Shown: positions 1-8,755, counted from the stretch's first letter. The stretch: 64,000 nucleotides of DNA from Nostocales cyanobacterium LEGE 11386 (GCA_015207155.1 JADEXK010000032.1:1-64000); one strand, 5' to 3'. Translations and numbers: made by a program. The notes: a model not told the origin generated them from the letters alone.

Positions 1-1
1 C

Positions 2-56
2 AAGGGGATGGGGGGATGGGGGGACAAGGTAAATAACCAATGCCCAATGCCCAAAA
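2..56. repeat. Short tandem heptamer repeats
   Basis: The stretch holds GGGATGG-like units followed by two copies of CCCAATG. This is the short tandemly repeated (STRR) style known from heterocystous cyanobacteria. It lies just downstream of the devC-like gene, whose stop codon follows directly, and has no coding potential. Confidence 0.6.
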
Positions 57-57
57 A

Positions 58-1224
58 TTAAAAAACATCGGCGGGGTCAGCTGATCGTAATTTCCGCATA
101 GCGATCGCCCCAGAAAAACTACACATGATGACAGTGAGAATAAATACTGTTATTGCCCGGTCTACTTTCATCGCGATGGGCAGCAGTGTGGCAGCATAGG
201 TAAGCTGATACAATCCAAAAGACAGGAAGAATGCCGGGATATAACCCAAGACGGCTAAAAATAATGCCTCTTGGAGCAAGACTCCCAATAGATAGCGATC
301 GCTGTAACCCATGGCTTTGAGGGTGGCGTATTCTGGCAGGTGTTCCGAAACGTCGGAGTAAAGAATCTGATAAACAATCACAATGCCGACAATGAAGCCG
401 ACTCCCACACCTAAACCGAAGATAAACCCAATACCGGTGCCGTTGGCCCAGTAATCTTTTTCGGTTTGGGCAAATCCTTCTGGAGTCAGAACGCTGACAT
501 CATTAGGGAGTCCAGCAGCGAGTTGTGATCGCACTTTTTCTGGATCAGCACCCGGCTTGAGAGTAATTAACCCGACTTCGATGCGATCGCTCTGACGGTC
601 TGGAAATAGTTGTAAAAAGGTGGAGTCACTGGTGATGACATTACCATCGGCGGCGAAGGAAGCACCGTTACTAAATACGCCCCGAACGCGCACAGCTTTA
701 TTATTCAATTCTGTTTCAAAATTGCCTGTTTTTTGGAAGATATCACCCACCGCCCCGTATTCTGGACGACCAGCTTGATCAAACAGCACTTGATGCAACT
801 GTTTGAGATGATCTTGATTTTGTTGGACTTCGGGAAACTTGAATGCAGATTGGGTCGGATCAATACCCCAAATCAAGATAGCCCGATCAAGACGTGTTTC
901 GGGATTTCGCCATTGTCCAGTGCCAATATAAACAGAGTTTACTGACTCTACACCTTCATAACCCAATGTTTGATACAGTCGTTCTCTAGAAAAGCTTTTG
1001 ACTGAAAATAAAGTTTGAAATTGGGGATTAATCAAAACCAAGTCTGCTTGTAAATTGCGATGAGGTTGTACGGCTGCATCAAAAAGCGCACTTTCAAACC
1101 CTAGTTGAATAAACATCAACATATCGGCAAAGGTAATACCTGCAACCGCAACTGCCAGACGCGTTTTTTCTTTCATTAACTGCCGCCATGCTAGCGGAGT
1201 TTTGCGGGATAGTTTGGAAAACAT
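58..1224 (-). CDS. devC: DevC-like ABC exporter permease
   Basis: A 388-residue inner-membrane permease of the FtsX/MacB type, closest in character to DevC, which with DevB and DevA exports heterocyst glycolipids. One membrane segment near residues 22-44 is followed by a large periplasmic domain (about 45-260) and three further segments near 263-290, 310-340 and 358-378, the usual DevC layout and length. It is the last gene of a minus-strand cluster containing a DevB-like fusion protein (2499-3779). The ATPase DevA normally follows devC and would lie left of the window. Nostocales carry several devBCA paralogues, so the substrate here need not be heterocyst glycolipid. The cluster is unusual in having a hydrolase and a DUF2834 gene between devB and devC. 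Confidence 0.88.
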   Translation of the reverse strand: MFSKLSRKTPLAWRQLMKEKTRLAVAVAGITFADMLMFIQLGFESALFDAAVQPHRNLQADLVLINPQFQTLFSVKSFSRERLYQTLGYEGVESVNSVYIGTGQWRNPETRLDRAILIWGIDPTQSAFKFPEVQQNQDHLKQLHQVLFDQAGRPEYGAVGDIFQKTGNFETELNNKAVRVRGVFSNGASFAADGNVITSDSTFLQLFPDRQSDRIEVGLITLKPGADPEKVRSQLAAGLPNDVSVLTPEGFAQTEKDYWANGTGIGFIFGLGVGVGFIVGIVIVYQILYSDVSEHLPEYATLKAMGYSDRYLLGVLLQEALFLAVLGYIPAFFLSFGLYQLTYAATLLPIAMKVDRAITVFILTVIMCSFSGAIAMRKLRSADPADVF

Positions 1225-1252
1225 CTTGCAAGTGTCCCCATATCAAAGTTAG

Positions 1253-1588
1253 TTAAAATCTGACAGTTTCAGTCTGTTGTTCCAGTTGATACTGTCGCAT
1301 TAAAAGAAATAAAGGTAAACCAAGAGAAACCCCAACTAAAAGATTAGAAGCAATGTAAATCCAGAGATTTGGCATTTTCAGACGTGTGCCTTCCCAATAT
1401 ACAAATACCCAAAGAACTAGGGATGAAACAATTACATCCATGCCAAAAAAACCAGAAATTCTATTAGCAAATAGCTGTTCAAAAAAAAGCTGGACATCAA
1501 AACCGTATTCTAGAACAAATGGCAATAACTGTGAGTAAGGCAAAACTGTTCCGAAAATACAAAGCAGAAGATATATGACTTTCAGCAT
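1253..1588 (-). CDS. DUF2834 small membrane protein
   Basis: A 111-residue protein with about three hydrophobic segments (near 1-22, 48-66 and 75-97), matching the DUF2834 pattern of small integral membrane proteins found in cyanobacteria and other bacteria. Family function is unknown. It lies 28 bp upstream of the devC-like gene and about 50 bp downstream of an alpha/beta hydrolase on the same strand, so co-transcription with the exporter genes is likely. No catalytic motif is visible. Confidence 0.7.
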   Translation of the reverse strand: MLKVIYLLLCIFGTVLPYSQLLPFVLEYGFDVQLFFEQLFANRISGFFGMDVIVSSLVLWVFVYWEGTRLKMPNLWIYIASNLLVGVSLGLPLFLLMRQYQLEQQTETVRF

Positions 1589-1638
1589 GATAAAATTACC
1601 TAATTTTCTCCGGTATAAATGTTGGTTAATATTTCATA

Positions 1639-2478
1639 TCAACTAGCCAGAAATTCTAAAACTAAAGCATTAAAATCATCGGGACGTTCTAGATGAGGAT
1701 GATGACCACAGGGGTCAAAAATGTGTAAATGATGATTCGGTAAAGCTTGAGCCGCAACGTAAGCGTGAGAAACAGGCAAGATGCGGTCTTGTTTCCCCCA
1801 AATAATTAATGTGGGTGTTTTAATCCTAGGAAGTTGCTCGATAATCGGAGAAAATACTGAACGACGAACACCAAACAAATTCAAATTCGCCTGTGCTAAT
1901 CTGGCAAGTGCTCTTTGTCTGTGAGGAAGGGCAAAAATTGGATAGCGAATTTCCATCCATTCTTCAGGAATTAGTGTCGAATTATGTAAGTTCATTTTCA
2001 ACATTGGCGCGAGCATTCTGCGACTAGGACGGAGAAAACGCAAAACCAAAGGTAGACTTGCCAAGCACAGACCAAATGCAATTTCTTGACCTAGCCCAAA
2101 ACTATCTACAAGTACTAATTTTGCCAATTGCCGGGGAAACATTAAGGCAAATTGCAATGCTGCACCACCTCCCATTGAATTACCAATGAGGGTGGTATTT
2201 TCGATGCCCATTGTGTCCATAAAATTTTTAATAAATTGCGCTTGGTAGGTCAGTGAATAGGCAACTGATGGTTTATCAGAGCGACCAGAACCTACCATAT
2301 CAATGGCATAAACACGATGATGCTGTCCTAAAACATTAATGTTGTATAGCCAAAATTCAACAGAACCTCCACCACCATGAAGTAAAATAACCGCGCTTCC
2401 CTGGTCTCCTGATGACCAGTAGCGTGTGTTGATGTCACCGACTTTGATATATTGGTCTGGCGGTATATGTGTCAGCAT
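1639..2478 (-). CDS. Alpha/beta hydrolase
   Basis: A 279-residue alpha/beta-hydrolase-fold protein. Visible hallmarks are the oxyanion-hole HGGGGS motif (residues 34-39), the nucleophile elbow GNSMGG with Ser101, a late acidic residue in WGKQDRIL, and the catalytic His in DPCGHHPHLE near the C-terminus. Length and spacing fit the esterase / meta-cleavage-product hydrolase group; the substrate cannot be read from sequence. It is about 20 bp from the devB-like gene and lies inside the exporter cluster, which suggests action on the exported lipid or a precursor. That link is inference from position only. Confidence 0.85.
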   Translation of the reverse strand: MLTHIPPDQYIKVGDINTRYWSSGDQGSAVILLHGGGGSVEFWLYNINVLGQHHRVYAIDMVGSGRSDKPSVAYSLTYQAQFIKNFMDTMGIENTTLIGNSMGGGAALQFALMFPRQLAKLVLVDSFGLGQEIAFGLCLASLPLVLRFLRPSRRMLAPMLKMNLHNSTLIPEEWMEIRYPIFALPHRQRALARLAQANLNLFGVRRSVFSPIIEQLPRIKTPTLIIWGKQDRILPVSHAYVAAQALPNHHLHIFDPCGHHPHLERPDDFNALVLEFLAS

Positions 2479-2498
2479 TATCGTCTTTTTGCTAGATA

Positions 2499-3779
2499 CT
2501 AAAGATTAATTGCTGTTTGTACTTGCAAGTTAGTCAGCCCAGCGACTCGTTTACTATCTTCGGGATTTAAACGAATTTTGACCTCAATCACTCGACGATC
2601 AAGGTTTTCTCCTGGTTGGTTGCTAAAAACGTTTTGCCGATTTACCTGTAAACCAATTTGGGAAACTGTGCCTTGTAGTTCACCATCAAATACTTGACTA
2701 GTAATTACTGCTGGCTGTCCCAGTTGAATTTTACCAATGTCGGTTTGATAAACTTCTGCTACTACCATCATTTGCTCGGTTTGCGCTAAGTCTGCAATGC
2801 CGACATCACGAATTTTTTCTCCAACTTTTGTATGAATTTTGAGAATTTGACCCGCCATTGGGGCTTTAATCTCTGCTGCTGCTAAGTCTGTTTCGGCTTG
2901 TTTGAGAGATGCGATCGCATTTTCCACTTCACTCTGTGCAGCCTGCACATCTACCGGACGAACTTCGGCAATACTGTTGAGTGTGGCTTTGGCTTCGCTG
3001 ATTTGTTTGTTGCTAGTGGCGTTAATTCGGGTGAGTGCAACTTTAGCTTCAGTCAGTTGCCTACTAGCTGTAGAGTTAATGCGGTTGAGAACTGCTTTAG
3101 CTTCATCTAGTTGCTGTTGTGCGGTTTCCCAAATCAAACGCTTACTATCAAATAAAGAATGAGAAATTGCTCCTTGGGAAGATAGCTGCTGATAACGTTG
3201 ATATTCAGCTGCGGCATTGTTGAGTTCTGCTGTCAGTTTTTTAATTGTCGCCTCTTGGGCAATTCTATCTCCTAACCACTGCGCTTCGATGCGAGCGATC
3301 GCTTCTTGTTGCGCGGTTTTATCTCCTTGTAACTGCGCTTGTAAGCGTTCAACAGTTGCCTGTTGTGCCTGAATTTCTCCGGTTTTTGCCCCGGCTTTCA
3401 CTTGAGCCAGTTTAGCTTGAGCCACTCTTACTTGTTTTTGCGCTTGGAGTACCCCATTCTGCAAGCGATCGCGTGAGTCTAAAATTGCTACCACTTGTCC
3501 GGCTGCAACGATATCACCTTCTTTGACTAGGATTTGAGCAATGCGATCGCCATCTAAAACCAAAGGTGCAGACAAACTAATTACTTCTGTTTCTGGCTCT
3601 AATCTTCCTAAAGCCGTCACTCTTGGTGCGGTTTGTCCTAATTCAGATGAGGCAGTTTGACCAACTTGTCCAAACTGAGAAATGCTATAAACAGCAATGC
3701 CACCTGCAATTGCAGTCGCAGCTATTACTAAGGGAATTAGTGTTTGATAAGCAGGTTTAAATAACAGATTTCGCCCCAT
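2499..3779 (-). CDS. devB: DevB-like membrane fusion protein
   Basis: A 426-residue HlyD/RND-type periplasmic adaptor of the DevB family. An N-terminal membrane anchor (about 14-33) is followed by a lipoyl-like beta segment, a long Ala/Gln/Glu-rich coiled coil (about 105-300) and a second beta domain with AEIKAPMAGQILKI. In DevBCA exporters the adaptor connects the DevC permease to a TolC-like outer-membrane channel. A stretch of the coiled coil (about 225-275) contains near-repeated units around LTEAKVALTRI / ISEAKATLNSI, indicating internal duplication of the hairpin. It is the first exporter gene after the TetR regulator and is followed closely by the hydrolase. Confidence 0.88.
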   Translation of the reverse strand: MGRNLLFKPAYQTLIPLVIAATAIAGGIAVYSISQFGQVGQTASSELGQTAPRVTALGRLEPETEVISLSAPLVLDGDRIAQILVKEGDIVAAGQVVAILDSRDRLQNGVLQAQKQVRVAQAKLAQVKAGAKTGEIQAQQATVERLQAQLQGDKTAQQEAIARIEAQWLGDRIAQEATIKKLTAELNNAAAEYQRYQQLSSQGAISHSLFDSKRLIWETAQQQLDEAKAVLNRINSTASRQLTEAKVALTRINATSNKQISEAKATLNSIAEVRPVDVQAAQSEVENAIASLKQAETDLAAAEIKAPMAGQILKIHTKVGEKIRDVGIADLAQTEQMMVVAEVYQTDIGKIQLGQPAVITSQVFDGELQGTVSQIGLQVNRQNVFSNQPGENLDRRVIEVKIRLNPEDSKRVAGLTNLQVQTAINL

Positions 3780-3842
3780 TTTCCCCTCACAAGAAACACA
3801 CTTATTTGATACGTGAAATTAACCTTGTTACTAAAACCCTAA

Positions 3843-4448
3843 TTATCTATATGGCTGTAAATTAGCAGCTTTGTGATAATTTGCTTGCTGTAAATATAAC
3901 GTCAGCATTTGACACAGCAAGGCACATTGTTCAGGAAAATCAATTGTTTCATCACCCCATAACTTCTCTAGGATTAAACCATTAATAAAGCTCAAGACAA
4001 AAACAGCCAATACTATATCTTGAATACCCAAAAAATCACAAACTGCCTGCTGATATCTTTTATTAGCACGTTTAAATACAACATTGTTGCGGATTTCTTG
4101 TGAGTCTTGATGCTGACAAAAATCAACCCAGACATAAGTCCACTTAATAAAGTAATCCTCATTTTTAACTAAATATCTCCCCAGCGCTGCCATCGACTCT
4201 TGCAGCGTTTTAGCGCCTGCCATCTCCGCCAGTGCTGCACTCACATCTTGCTGACTTATCTCCTCAACTAATTGCTCAAACAAAGCTTGTTTACTAGGAA
4301 AATAATGATAAAGCGTACCAGTAGAAACATTTAAACCTTGAGCAATTTGCCTCATGGTGACCGAACCATAACCTTTTTGGGCAAATAAATCAAAACTCTT
4401 GCTCAGGAGTTCTTTGCGGTATTGGTCATGGTCAACAATCTTAGGCAT
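3843..4448 (-). CDS. TetR family transcriptional regulator
   Basis: A 201-residue TetR-type regulator. The N-terminal helix-turn-helix (about 28-50) reads TMRQIAQGLNVSTGTLYHYF, the signature of the family, and the rest is a helical ligand-binding domain of normal length. It lies 63 bp upstream of the devB-like gene on the same strand, so it is the probable local regulator of the exporter cluster, and perhaps of itself. The ligand is unknown. Confidence 0.9.
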   Translation of the reverse strand: MPKIVDHDQYRKELLSKSFDLFAQKGYGSVTMRQIAQGLNVSTGTLYHYFPSKQALFEQLVEEISQQDVSAALAEMAGAKTLQESMAALGRYLVKNEDYFIKWTYVWVDFCQHQDSQEIRNNVVFKRANKRYQQAVCDFLGIQDIVLAVFVLSFINGLILEKLWGDETIDFPEQCALLCQMLTLYLQQANYHKAANLQPYR

Positions 4449-4603
4449 GATTCGGCTTTATTTATATCGAACGCTCGTTATTTATTACGATACTGCTACT
4501 GATGCTGGGATGTCAAATAATTACAGCAATTTAACGTGAGTCTCCAACGGAGGCGAAGTTGCGGGAAGAGCGAAAGAAACATAATCCTCCGTACTTTTTA
4601 TTC

Positions 4604-4623
4604 CTCACTCAGCACTCAGCACT
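4604..4623. repeat. CAGCACT heptamer repeat
   Basis: Tandem copies of the heptamer CAGCACT in the gap between the TetR gene and the DUF4168 gene. The same heptamer recurs at several other intergenic places in this window. Confidence 0.7.
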
Positions 4624-4632
4624 ATTTCTTAG

Positions 4633-4767
4633 GAATTCGACAAATATCAAAAACCCCTCTCCAAACCTCTCCCCTGCCAGGAGAGAGGCTTTAAAAGCCT
4701 AATTTTTCGTGGTATTTTCAGCCCCTCTGGGCGTCGGAGAGGGGTTGGGGTGAGGTTCATCGAATTC
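4633..4767. repeat. Inverted-end repeat element (135 bp)
   Basis: The element starts with GAATTCGA (4633-4640) and ends with its reverse complement TCGAATTC (4760-4767). Inside, CCCCTCTCC-rich and GAGAGGGG-rich segments face each other, so most of the element can fold back on itself. It has no coding potential and resembles the small palindromic dispersed repeats of Nostocales. Whether it moves is unknown. Confidence 0.55.
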
Positions 4768-4876
4768 ACGTCAATTTAGTACAACATTTTCTGCTGACGT
4801 TGACTATGTAGTAATCTTTGCTTTTGACTTTTGAAATCTTGGTGCAAGTATGGGAGATATTCCCACCTAAGAGAAA

Positions 4877-5039
4877 TAGGACTTACGCAAAATACTTCAC
4901 TTCGACAAGCTCAGTGACCACTCTAACTCTCATTCCTCCGTGTTCTCCGTGCCTCTGCGGTAAGCGCAGCTATGCCCCCATCAGGGCTTTACGCTTTACG
5001 CTTTAGCGATAAGATTCTTCCGTAAGTGCGTAAGTCCTA
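4877..5039. mobile_element. MITE with 13-bp terminal inverted repeats
   Basis: A 163-bp non-coding element bounded by perfect 13-bp inverted repeats: TAGGACTTACGCA at 4877-4889 and its complement at 5027-5039. It is flanked by a direct duplication AGAAA (4872-4876 and 5040-5044), as expected for a transposase-made target-site duplication. It carries no transposase and so depends on an outside enzyme. Internally it contains other dispersed repeat motifs (CGACAAGCTCAGTG, and repeated CTTTACG units). Confidence 0.8.
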
Positions 5040-5070
5040 AGAAACCTAAATTTAGGTAGTCATCAAGTAA

Positions 5071-5595
5071 CTAATTTTCCTGAATAAGTTGTTGCACCTG
5101 CTGTTGCAAAGCTGGACTTTGCTGAATGGCAACCAATATCTGACTGAAGCGCCTCGGTTCTAACCCACCATCTCGGACTACTTGCTCTTGTTGAGATAGG
5201 GTTTCCTGTTCGATTGACTGTATTTGAGAGGACGCTTGGTTAAAGGACTTCTGCTCCTCTGGAGTTGCTGGTGTAGATGAGTTAGCCTCAGGCGACTGCT
5301 GTGTTTGGGACAGCTCTTGAAATCGTTCTATACTTAGACCTGATTGCTGGATCGCTTGTGCAAATTTCTGCTGCGCTGTTTGACCAATTTCCTGCAACTT
5401 GGGGATGACATTAGCAAATTGCTGTAGTTCTTCTGTGCTAACATCTTGTGCTTGAGATTCTGGAACCTGAGGTACCCCTTGCACTTGAGGCGCTTGAGGT
5501 TGAGATTGTGATTCTGGTGCTTCTGCTAGAGCAGAAAAGTTGCCTGCAACCAAAAAAACTAACACAGAGCTACCTTTTAAAAGTTGCTTTAACAT
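5071..5595 (-). CDS. DUF4168 secreted protein
   Basis: A 174-residue protein with a clear N-terminal signal peptide (hydrophobic core about 8-22, Ala-rich cleavage site near 22-25). A Gln/Pro/Ala-rich mature region follows, containing a pattern typical of DUF4168: an ELQQFANVIPKLQEI segment, an alanine/glutamine helix with LSIERFQELSQ, and a repeat of that motif near the C-terminus (GLEPRRFSQILVAIQ). The role of the family is unknown; members are exported in cyanobacteria. It stands alone, with a repeat-filled gap downstream. Confidence 0.75.
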   Translation of the reverse strand: MLKQLLKGSSVLVFLVAGNFSALAEAPESQSQPQAPQVQGVPQVPESQAQDVSTEELQQFANVIPKLQEIGQTAQQKFAQAIQQSGLSIERFQELSQTQQSPEANSSTPATPEEQKSFNQASSQIQSIEQETLSQQEQVVRDGGLEPRRFSQILVAIQQSPALQQQVQQLIQEN

Positions 5596-5897
5596 ACAGT
5601 CTTCCTCCTTAATTACTGCTTACCCTGCGTATAACAAGGAAAGTGTGTTCAATAAATCAAGCTGTTTGGGTTCTTCTTCAAAGATGTATTCAGCAATAGA
5701 TGTGACAGCAAATACTTTCCCTTACTGATGGATTAAGAGCTTTCTGTACGTTGGTTCTTGCATAGCCTAATACATGTTTACCTTTTTCTGCAAGGAGGCT
5801 CACATCGTACTCGAAAGGTCATGAACTTATCTAAATGTCATGCAAGAAACAACATCAAGACACAGATATTTAAGAGTTTTGTAGAACATTCACTTGG
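5596..5897. other. Intergenic gap, no feature recognised
   Basis: About 300 bp between the DUF4168 gene and the hydroxylase/dehydrogenase gene, both on the minus strand. It should contain the DUF4168 promoter, but no convincing box, repeat or small gene was seen. Confidence 0.5.
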
Positions 5898-7115
5898 CTA
5901 ACTCTTGGCTGTTTTGCTAAAAATTCGGTAATACAGCCATGTAGTAGTTTCCTTTAAAGGAAAAAGTATATAAGTGAGAGGATTGATTGTCACAATGATA
6001 TTTCGGTAATCTCGTCGTGCTAAAAACAGAATGGCACGAGCCACTTGCGGCGCTGACATCACTCCATAAGGATTAAGTTGACTCTTAAACGGCCCGAGGA
6101 TTAACTTGCGAACTATACAATCGCCATCCAACCGCTTGAGAGTTACAATGTCTCCTAATGTGCGTTTACTGAGTTCATAAAGCGGACTTAACGCCGGGGA
6201 AACCTCAGCCTCAGAAGTATTAACCCAAATTTCTTTTGTTGCCTTTGCTTGTGGCCCTGTTATCGTGGTCAAGAATATATCCATTAACCGCAATGCCGAG
6301 AAAGTATTAACCTCATAAGAGGAATTGATAGCCTGCGGTGTGCGGCTAGCGTAGACATTAACGCCGTGGTTGATAATTAAAATATCAATTTTTGCTAAAC
6401 AATCCTTTAGTTGAGCTTCATTACCCAACTCCCAGGAAACCACCTTTAATTCAGTGTGCGTTGCTAATTTTTCTGGGTTAGTGGTTAGTGCCACCACTTT
6501 AGCATTGTGCTTGAGCAGTTCAGCCGCCAAAGCTTGCCCAAGAGCGCCTGATGCTCCAGTCAAAGCGACGGTTTTACCCTTGAGAGATAATGCGGTACCA
6601 AGTATTTTATCCACTAAAGGAAAGACACCACTGTAGTAGGCATTGACATTATCAAAATGATGCCGCCAATGATAAGACCGATTCACCCACCAAACGGATG
6701 GAATGATTTGTAAAGGACCGGGTAGATGGTTGTAGTCTGTATCGATTTTTCCTAGGAAATATCGCAGCGAAGCACCAAACAAAAAGGTAAAGCCATAGAC
6801 TACTCCCAGCCATAACCCCATTTGGTGAACAACTAAGGCAATCAGTGTCAATATGATTACCAGTAGACTCGACTCGAAGATATCGTGATAGAGCTGGGAA
6901 TCTTGGTAAGCTTTTAGAGACACTATTGATAAATCTCGCCGATATACCATGTGGTGCTTGTTGTGCCATTGAGAAAGCCATCCGACTTGGTGACACAAAA
7001 CATGGTAGCTATCTCTTAATACCTCAGCAAGCAAAAGAGAAAAGACTCCCCAACCAGCAAACTGCAAACAGGTGTTTACTAAAACCCAATTACTTGGAGC
7101 TAACATCTTGATCAT
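5898..7115 (-). CDS. Fatty acid hydroxylase / short-chain dehydrogenase fusion
   Basis: A 405-residue two-domain protein. The N-terminal half is a membrane fatty-acid-hydroxylase/sterol-desaturase domain. Its His clusters SYHVLCH, HNKHH and HWRHH would bind a di-iron centre, with hydrophobic segments between them. The C-terminal half, from about residue 178, is a short-chain dehydrogenase with the nucleotide-binding TGASGALG motif, NHGVN and the catalytic YELSK (Tyr-x3-Lys). The fusion type is known from cyanobacterial annotations as bifunctional sterol desaturase/short-chain dehydrogenase; the substrate is not established. The start chosen is the first Met; a second Met three residues on would serve equally. 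Confidence 0.85.
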   Translation of the reverse strand: MIKMLAPSNWVLVNTCLQFAGWGVFSLLLAEVLRDSYHVLCHQVGWLSQWHNKHHMVYRRDLSIVSLKAYQDSQLYHDIFESSLLVIILTLIALVVHQMGLWLGVVYGFTFLFGASLRYFLGKIDTDYNHLPGPLQIIPSVWWVNRSYHWRHHFDNVNAYYSGVFPLVDKILGTALSLKGKTVALTGASGALGQALAAELLKHNAKVVALTTNPEKLATHTELKVVSWELGNEAQLKDCLAKIDILIINHGVNVYASRTPQAINSSYEVNTFSALRLMDIFLTTITGPQAKATKEIWVNTSEAEVSPALSPLYELSKRTLGDIVTLKRLDGDCIVRKLILGPFKSQLNPYGVMSAPQVARAILFLARRDYRNIIVTINPLTYILFPLKETTTWLYYRIFSKTAKS

Positions 7116-7235
7116 GATTTCCTACACACCAATCATCTTAATCTTTCTTTATATTCGATAAGAATAGATTAAGGTCGAGTCACAGAGCAAATGAATTGCA
7201 TTCTTCATTATCTTTAAATGCTCTCAAGTGAAAAC

Positions 7236-7526
7236 TCAAGATTTGGCTGCCCAAAGTAGTGAAACGTCGTACTGATTGAACATTGAATTGGCACTCACAA
7301 GAGTCATGTCTTCTATCTGAGCCTGTGCAATCAACATTTTGTCAAAAGGATCTCGGTGATGCAAAGGCAATGCAGCTGCTCGTAAAGCATGAGAAGCTGT
7401 AATTTCTAGCGATCGCATTACCAAAAACCCCATCTGACTAGAAATATAACTGTCTAGGGGGTCTGACAGTGGTAACTTGCCGATCGCAACTTTTATCCCC
7501 ATTTCCCAAATGCTGGCAACTTTTTT
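7236..7526 (-). pseudogene. VapC-like PIN toxin, N-terminally truncated
   Basis: The open frame encodes only the C-terminal two thirds of a PIN-domain toxin: VASIWEMGIKVAIGKLPL, then HHRDPFDKMLIAQAQ and the closing TLVSAN. The first 40 or so residues, including the first catalytic Asp (normally in an LLDT motif), are missing. A TGA stands in frame at 7527-7529, next to a run of seven T on the plus strand. The first available ATG (7502) would give 88 residues lacking that Asp. Upstream space is taken by the divergent DUF433 gene. Probably non-functional; no antitoxin partner is next to it. Confidence 0.75.
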
Positions 7527-7578
7527 TCACGAACTATATCCGAGCTATGATGAATAACAAAATTCAAGAATTGACCGT

Positions 7579-7857
7579 ATGCAAACTATTACTGACATTG
7601 GCACATTGATTGTTCGCACACCTAAAACCCTTGGTGGTCGTCCTCGCGTTGCAGGAACCAGAATATCTGTACAAAGAATAGCTGCTTGGTACAAGATGGG
7701 TTTAAATGCAGAGGAAATTGTCGAACGCATGGGCAATGTGAACTTAGTGCAAGTATACGCCGCCTTAACTTACTATCATGCTAATCGAGAAGAAATTGAA
7801 GCATATATCTCTGCGGAAAAATCCAGTTATGAGCAGCTTGCTTCCCAAATAAGTTAG
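7579..7857 (+). CDS. DUF433 antitoxin-like protein
   Basis: A 92-residue DUF433 protein. The core LGGRPRVAGTRISVQRIAAW is the family signature, followed by a helix-turn-helix-like stretch (LNAEEIVERMGNVNLVQVYAALTYYHAN). DUF433 proteins are usually the antitoxin partner of DUF5615 (PIN-like) toxins. That partner follows directly at 7863, but it carries an internal stop, so this antitoxin may now be without a working toxin. Confidence 0.85.
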   Translation: MQTITDIGTLIVRTPKTLGGRPRVAGTRISVQRIAAWYKMGLNAEEIVERMGNVNLVQVYAALTYYHANREEIEAYISAEKSSYEQLASQIS

Positions 7858-7862
7858 ATAGT

Positions 7863-8228
7863 ATGAGTGAAATACGATTGTTAATCGATGAAGACGCGAT
7901 GGATCATCGATTTTTGGGAGCATTGAGAGCCAGAGGAGTAGATGTTACAACCGTTGGGTAACTAGGTACAACTGGTTGCAGTGATGAGGAACAGTTAACC
8001 ATTCCTACACAACAACAAAGAGTATTTTATACATTTAATGTGGGCGATTTTTGCCAGTTGCATATTTTGTACATAACCAAACAAATAAATCATTCAGGTA
8101 TTATTATCTCTTTACAAGAGTATTCAGTGGGTGAGCAAATGCGACGAGTTTTAAAATTGATGGCTAGTAAAACTGCTCAAGATATGGAAAATCAGCTAAT
8201 TTTTATCAGTGCTTACACAGCAGATTGA
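7863..8228 (+). pseudogene. DUF5615 PIN-like toxin with internal stop
   Basis: Starting 5 bp after the DUF433 stop, the frame encodes MSEIRLLIDEDAMDHRFLGA, the usual N-terminus of a DUF5615 toxin with its Asp-Glu pair. It reaches a TAA at 7959-7961 and then continues in the same frame to 8228 with recognisable family sequence (SDEEQL, the position of the second acidic site, and GEQMRRVLKL). One nonsense codon therefore separates the 32-residue head from the rest; no frameshift is needed. The toxin is probably inactive unless the stop is read through or the base is a sequencing error. Confidence 0.8.
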
Positions 8229-8305
8229 GTTATTTGCTAAATATTTTTACTATTAATGTTTGCATAAATAGACACTCAGTTTATTTTGCGCTGACACCTG
8301 TAGTT

Positions 8306-8404
8306 GTTTTGGTGTGCGATCGCTTGTCATTCATACTTGATTACACAGTGCGATCGCAATTGCAGCAAAGATAAAAATTCTGCTAACTCAACTAACCCCT
8401 CTGC
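8306..8404. repeat. 99-bp direct repeat, copy 1
   Basis: This 99-bp segment is repeated in the same orientation at 9100-9198 with 7 mismatches by eye; the first 41 bases are identical and contain a HIP1-like GCGATCGC. The two copies bracket the intact DUF433/DUF5615 pair. Confidence 0.85.
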
Positions 8405-8422
8405 TTTCCATCTGCTTTGTAA

Positions 8423-8755
8423 TTATGAGAAGGCAAGCAATGATGAAGTTTCATCTTCATAAAATAATTTGATTGTGCTGAACTCCCGACGCAATAAATT
8501 TTCCACTTGTAAGGTAGAACAGTTTCCAAGTCTAAGCCAGATAACTTTTGGGGGATTCCCAAACAGTAAACTCAGATCGTGCATATCAGCATCTTTTGAG
8601 ACGATCATCAAATCATTATCTTTTGCATAATTCCAAACTATCGGGTCTATTGTTGCTTTCATGCCTACATCTCGAACATGAAGTGAGTCTGGAAAAAGAT
8701 CGCTCAAACGGGTGGATAATTTAGGGGATAAGTTTTCATCAAACAGTAATTTCAT
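8423..8755 (-). CDS. DUF5615 PIN-like toxin
   Basis: A 110-residue DUF5615 (Mut7-C/PIN-like) protein. It begins MKLLFDENLSPKL with the Asp-Glu pair, has the second acidic site in SKDADMHD, and ends with the WLRLGN strand typical of the family. These proteins are the toxin half of DUF433/DUF5615 modules and are presumed RNases. Its ATG overlaps the stop of the upstream DUF433 gene by 4 bp (8752-8755), indicating translational coupling. Unlike the copy at 7863-8228 the frame is intact. Confidence 0.85.
   Translation of the reverse strand: MKLLFDENLSPKLSTRLSDLFPDSLHVRDVGMKATIDPIVWNYAKDNDLMIVSKDADMHDLSLLFGNPPKVIWLRLGNCSTLQVENLLRREFSTIKLFYEDETSSLLAFS

Noticed and set aside
4818..5006. 62-residue open frame on the plus strand
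   Set aside because: It lies across the MITE and its internal repeats and has no family-like sequence or ribosome binding site.
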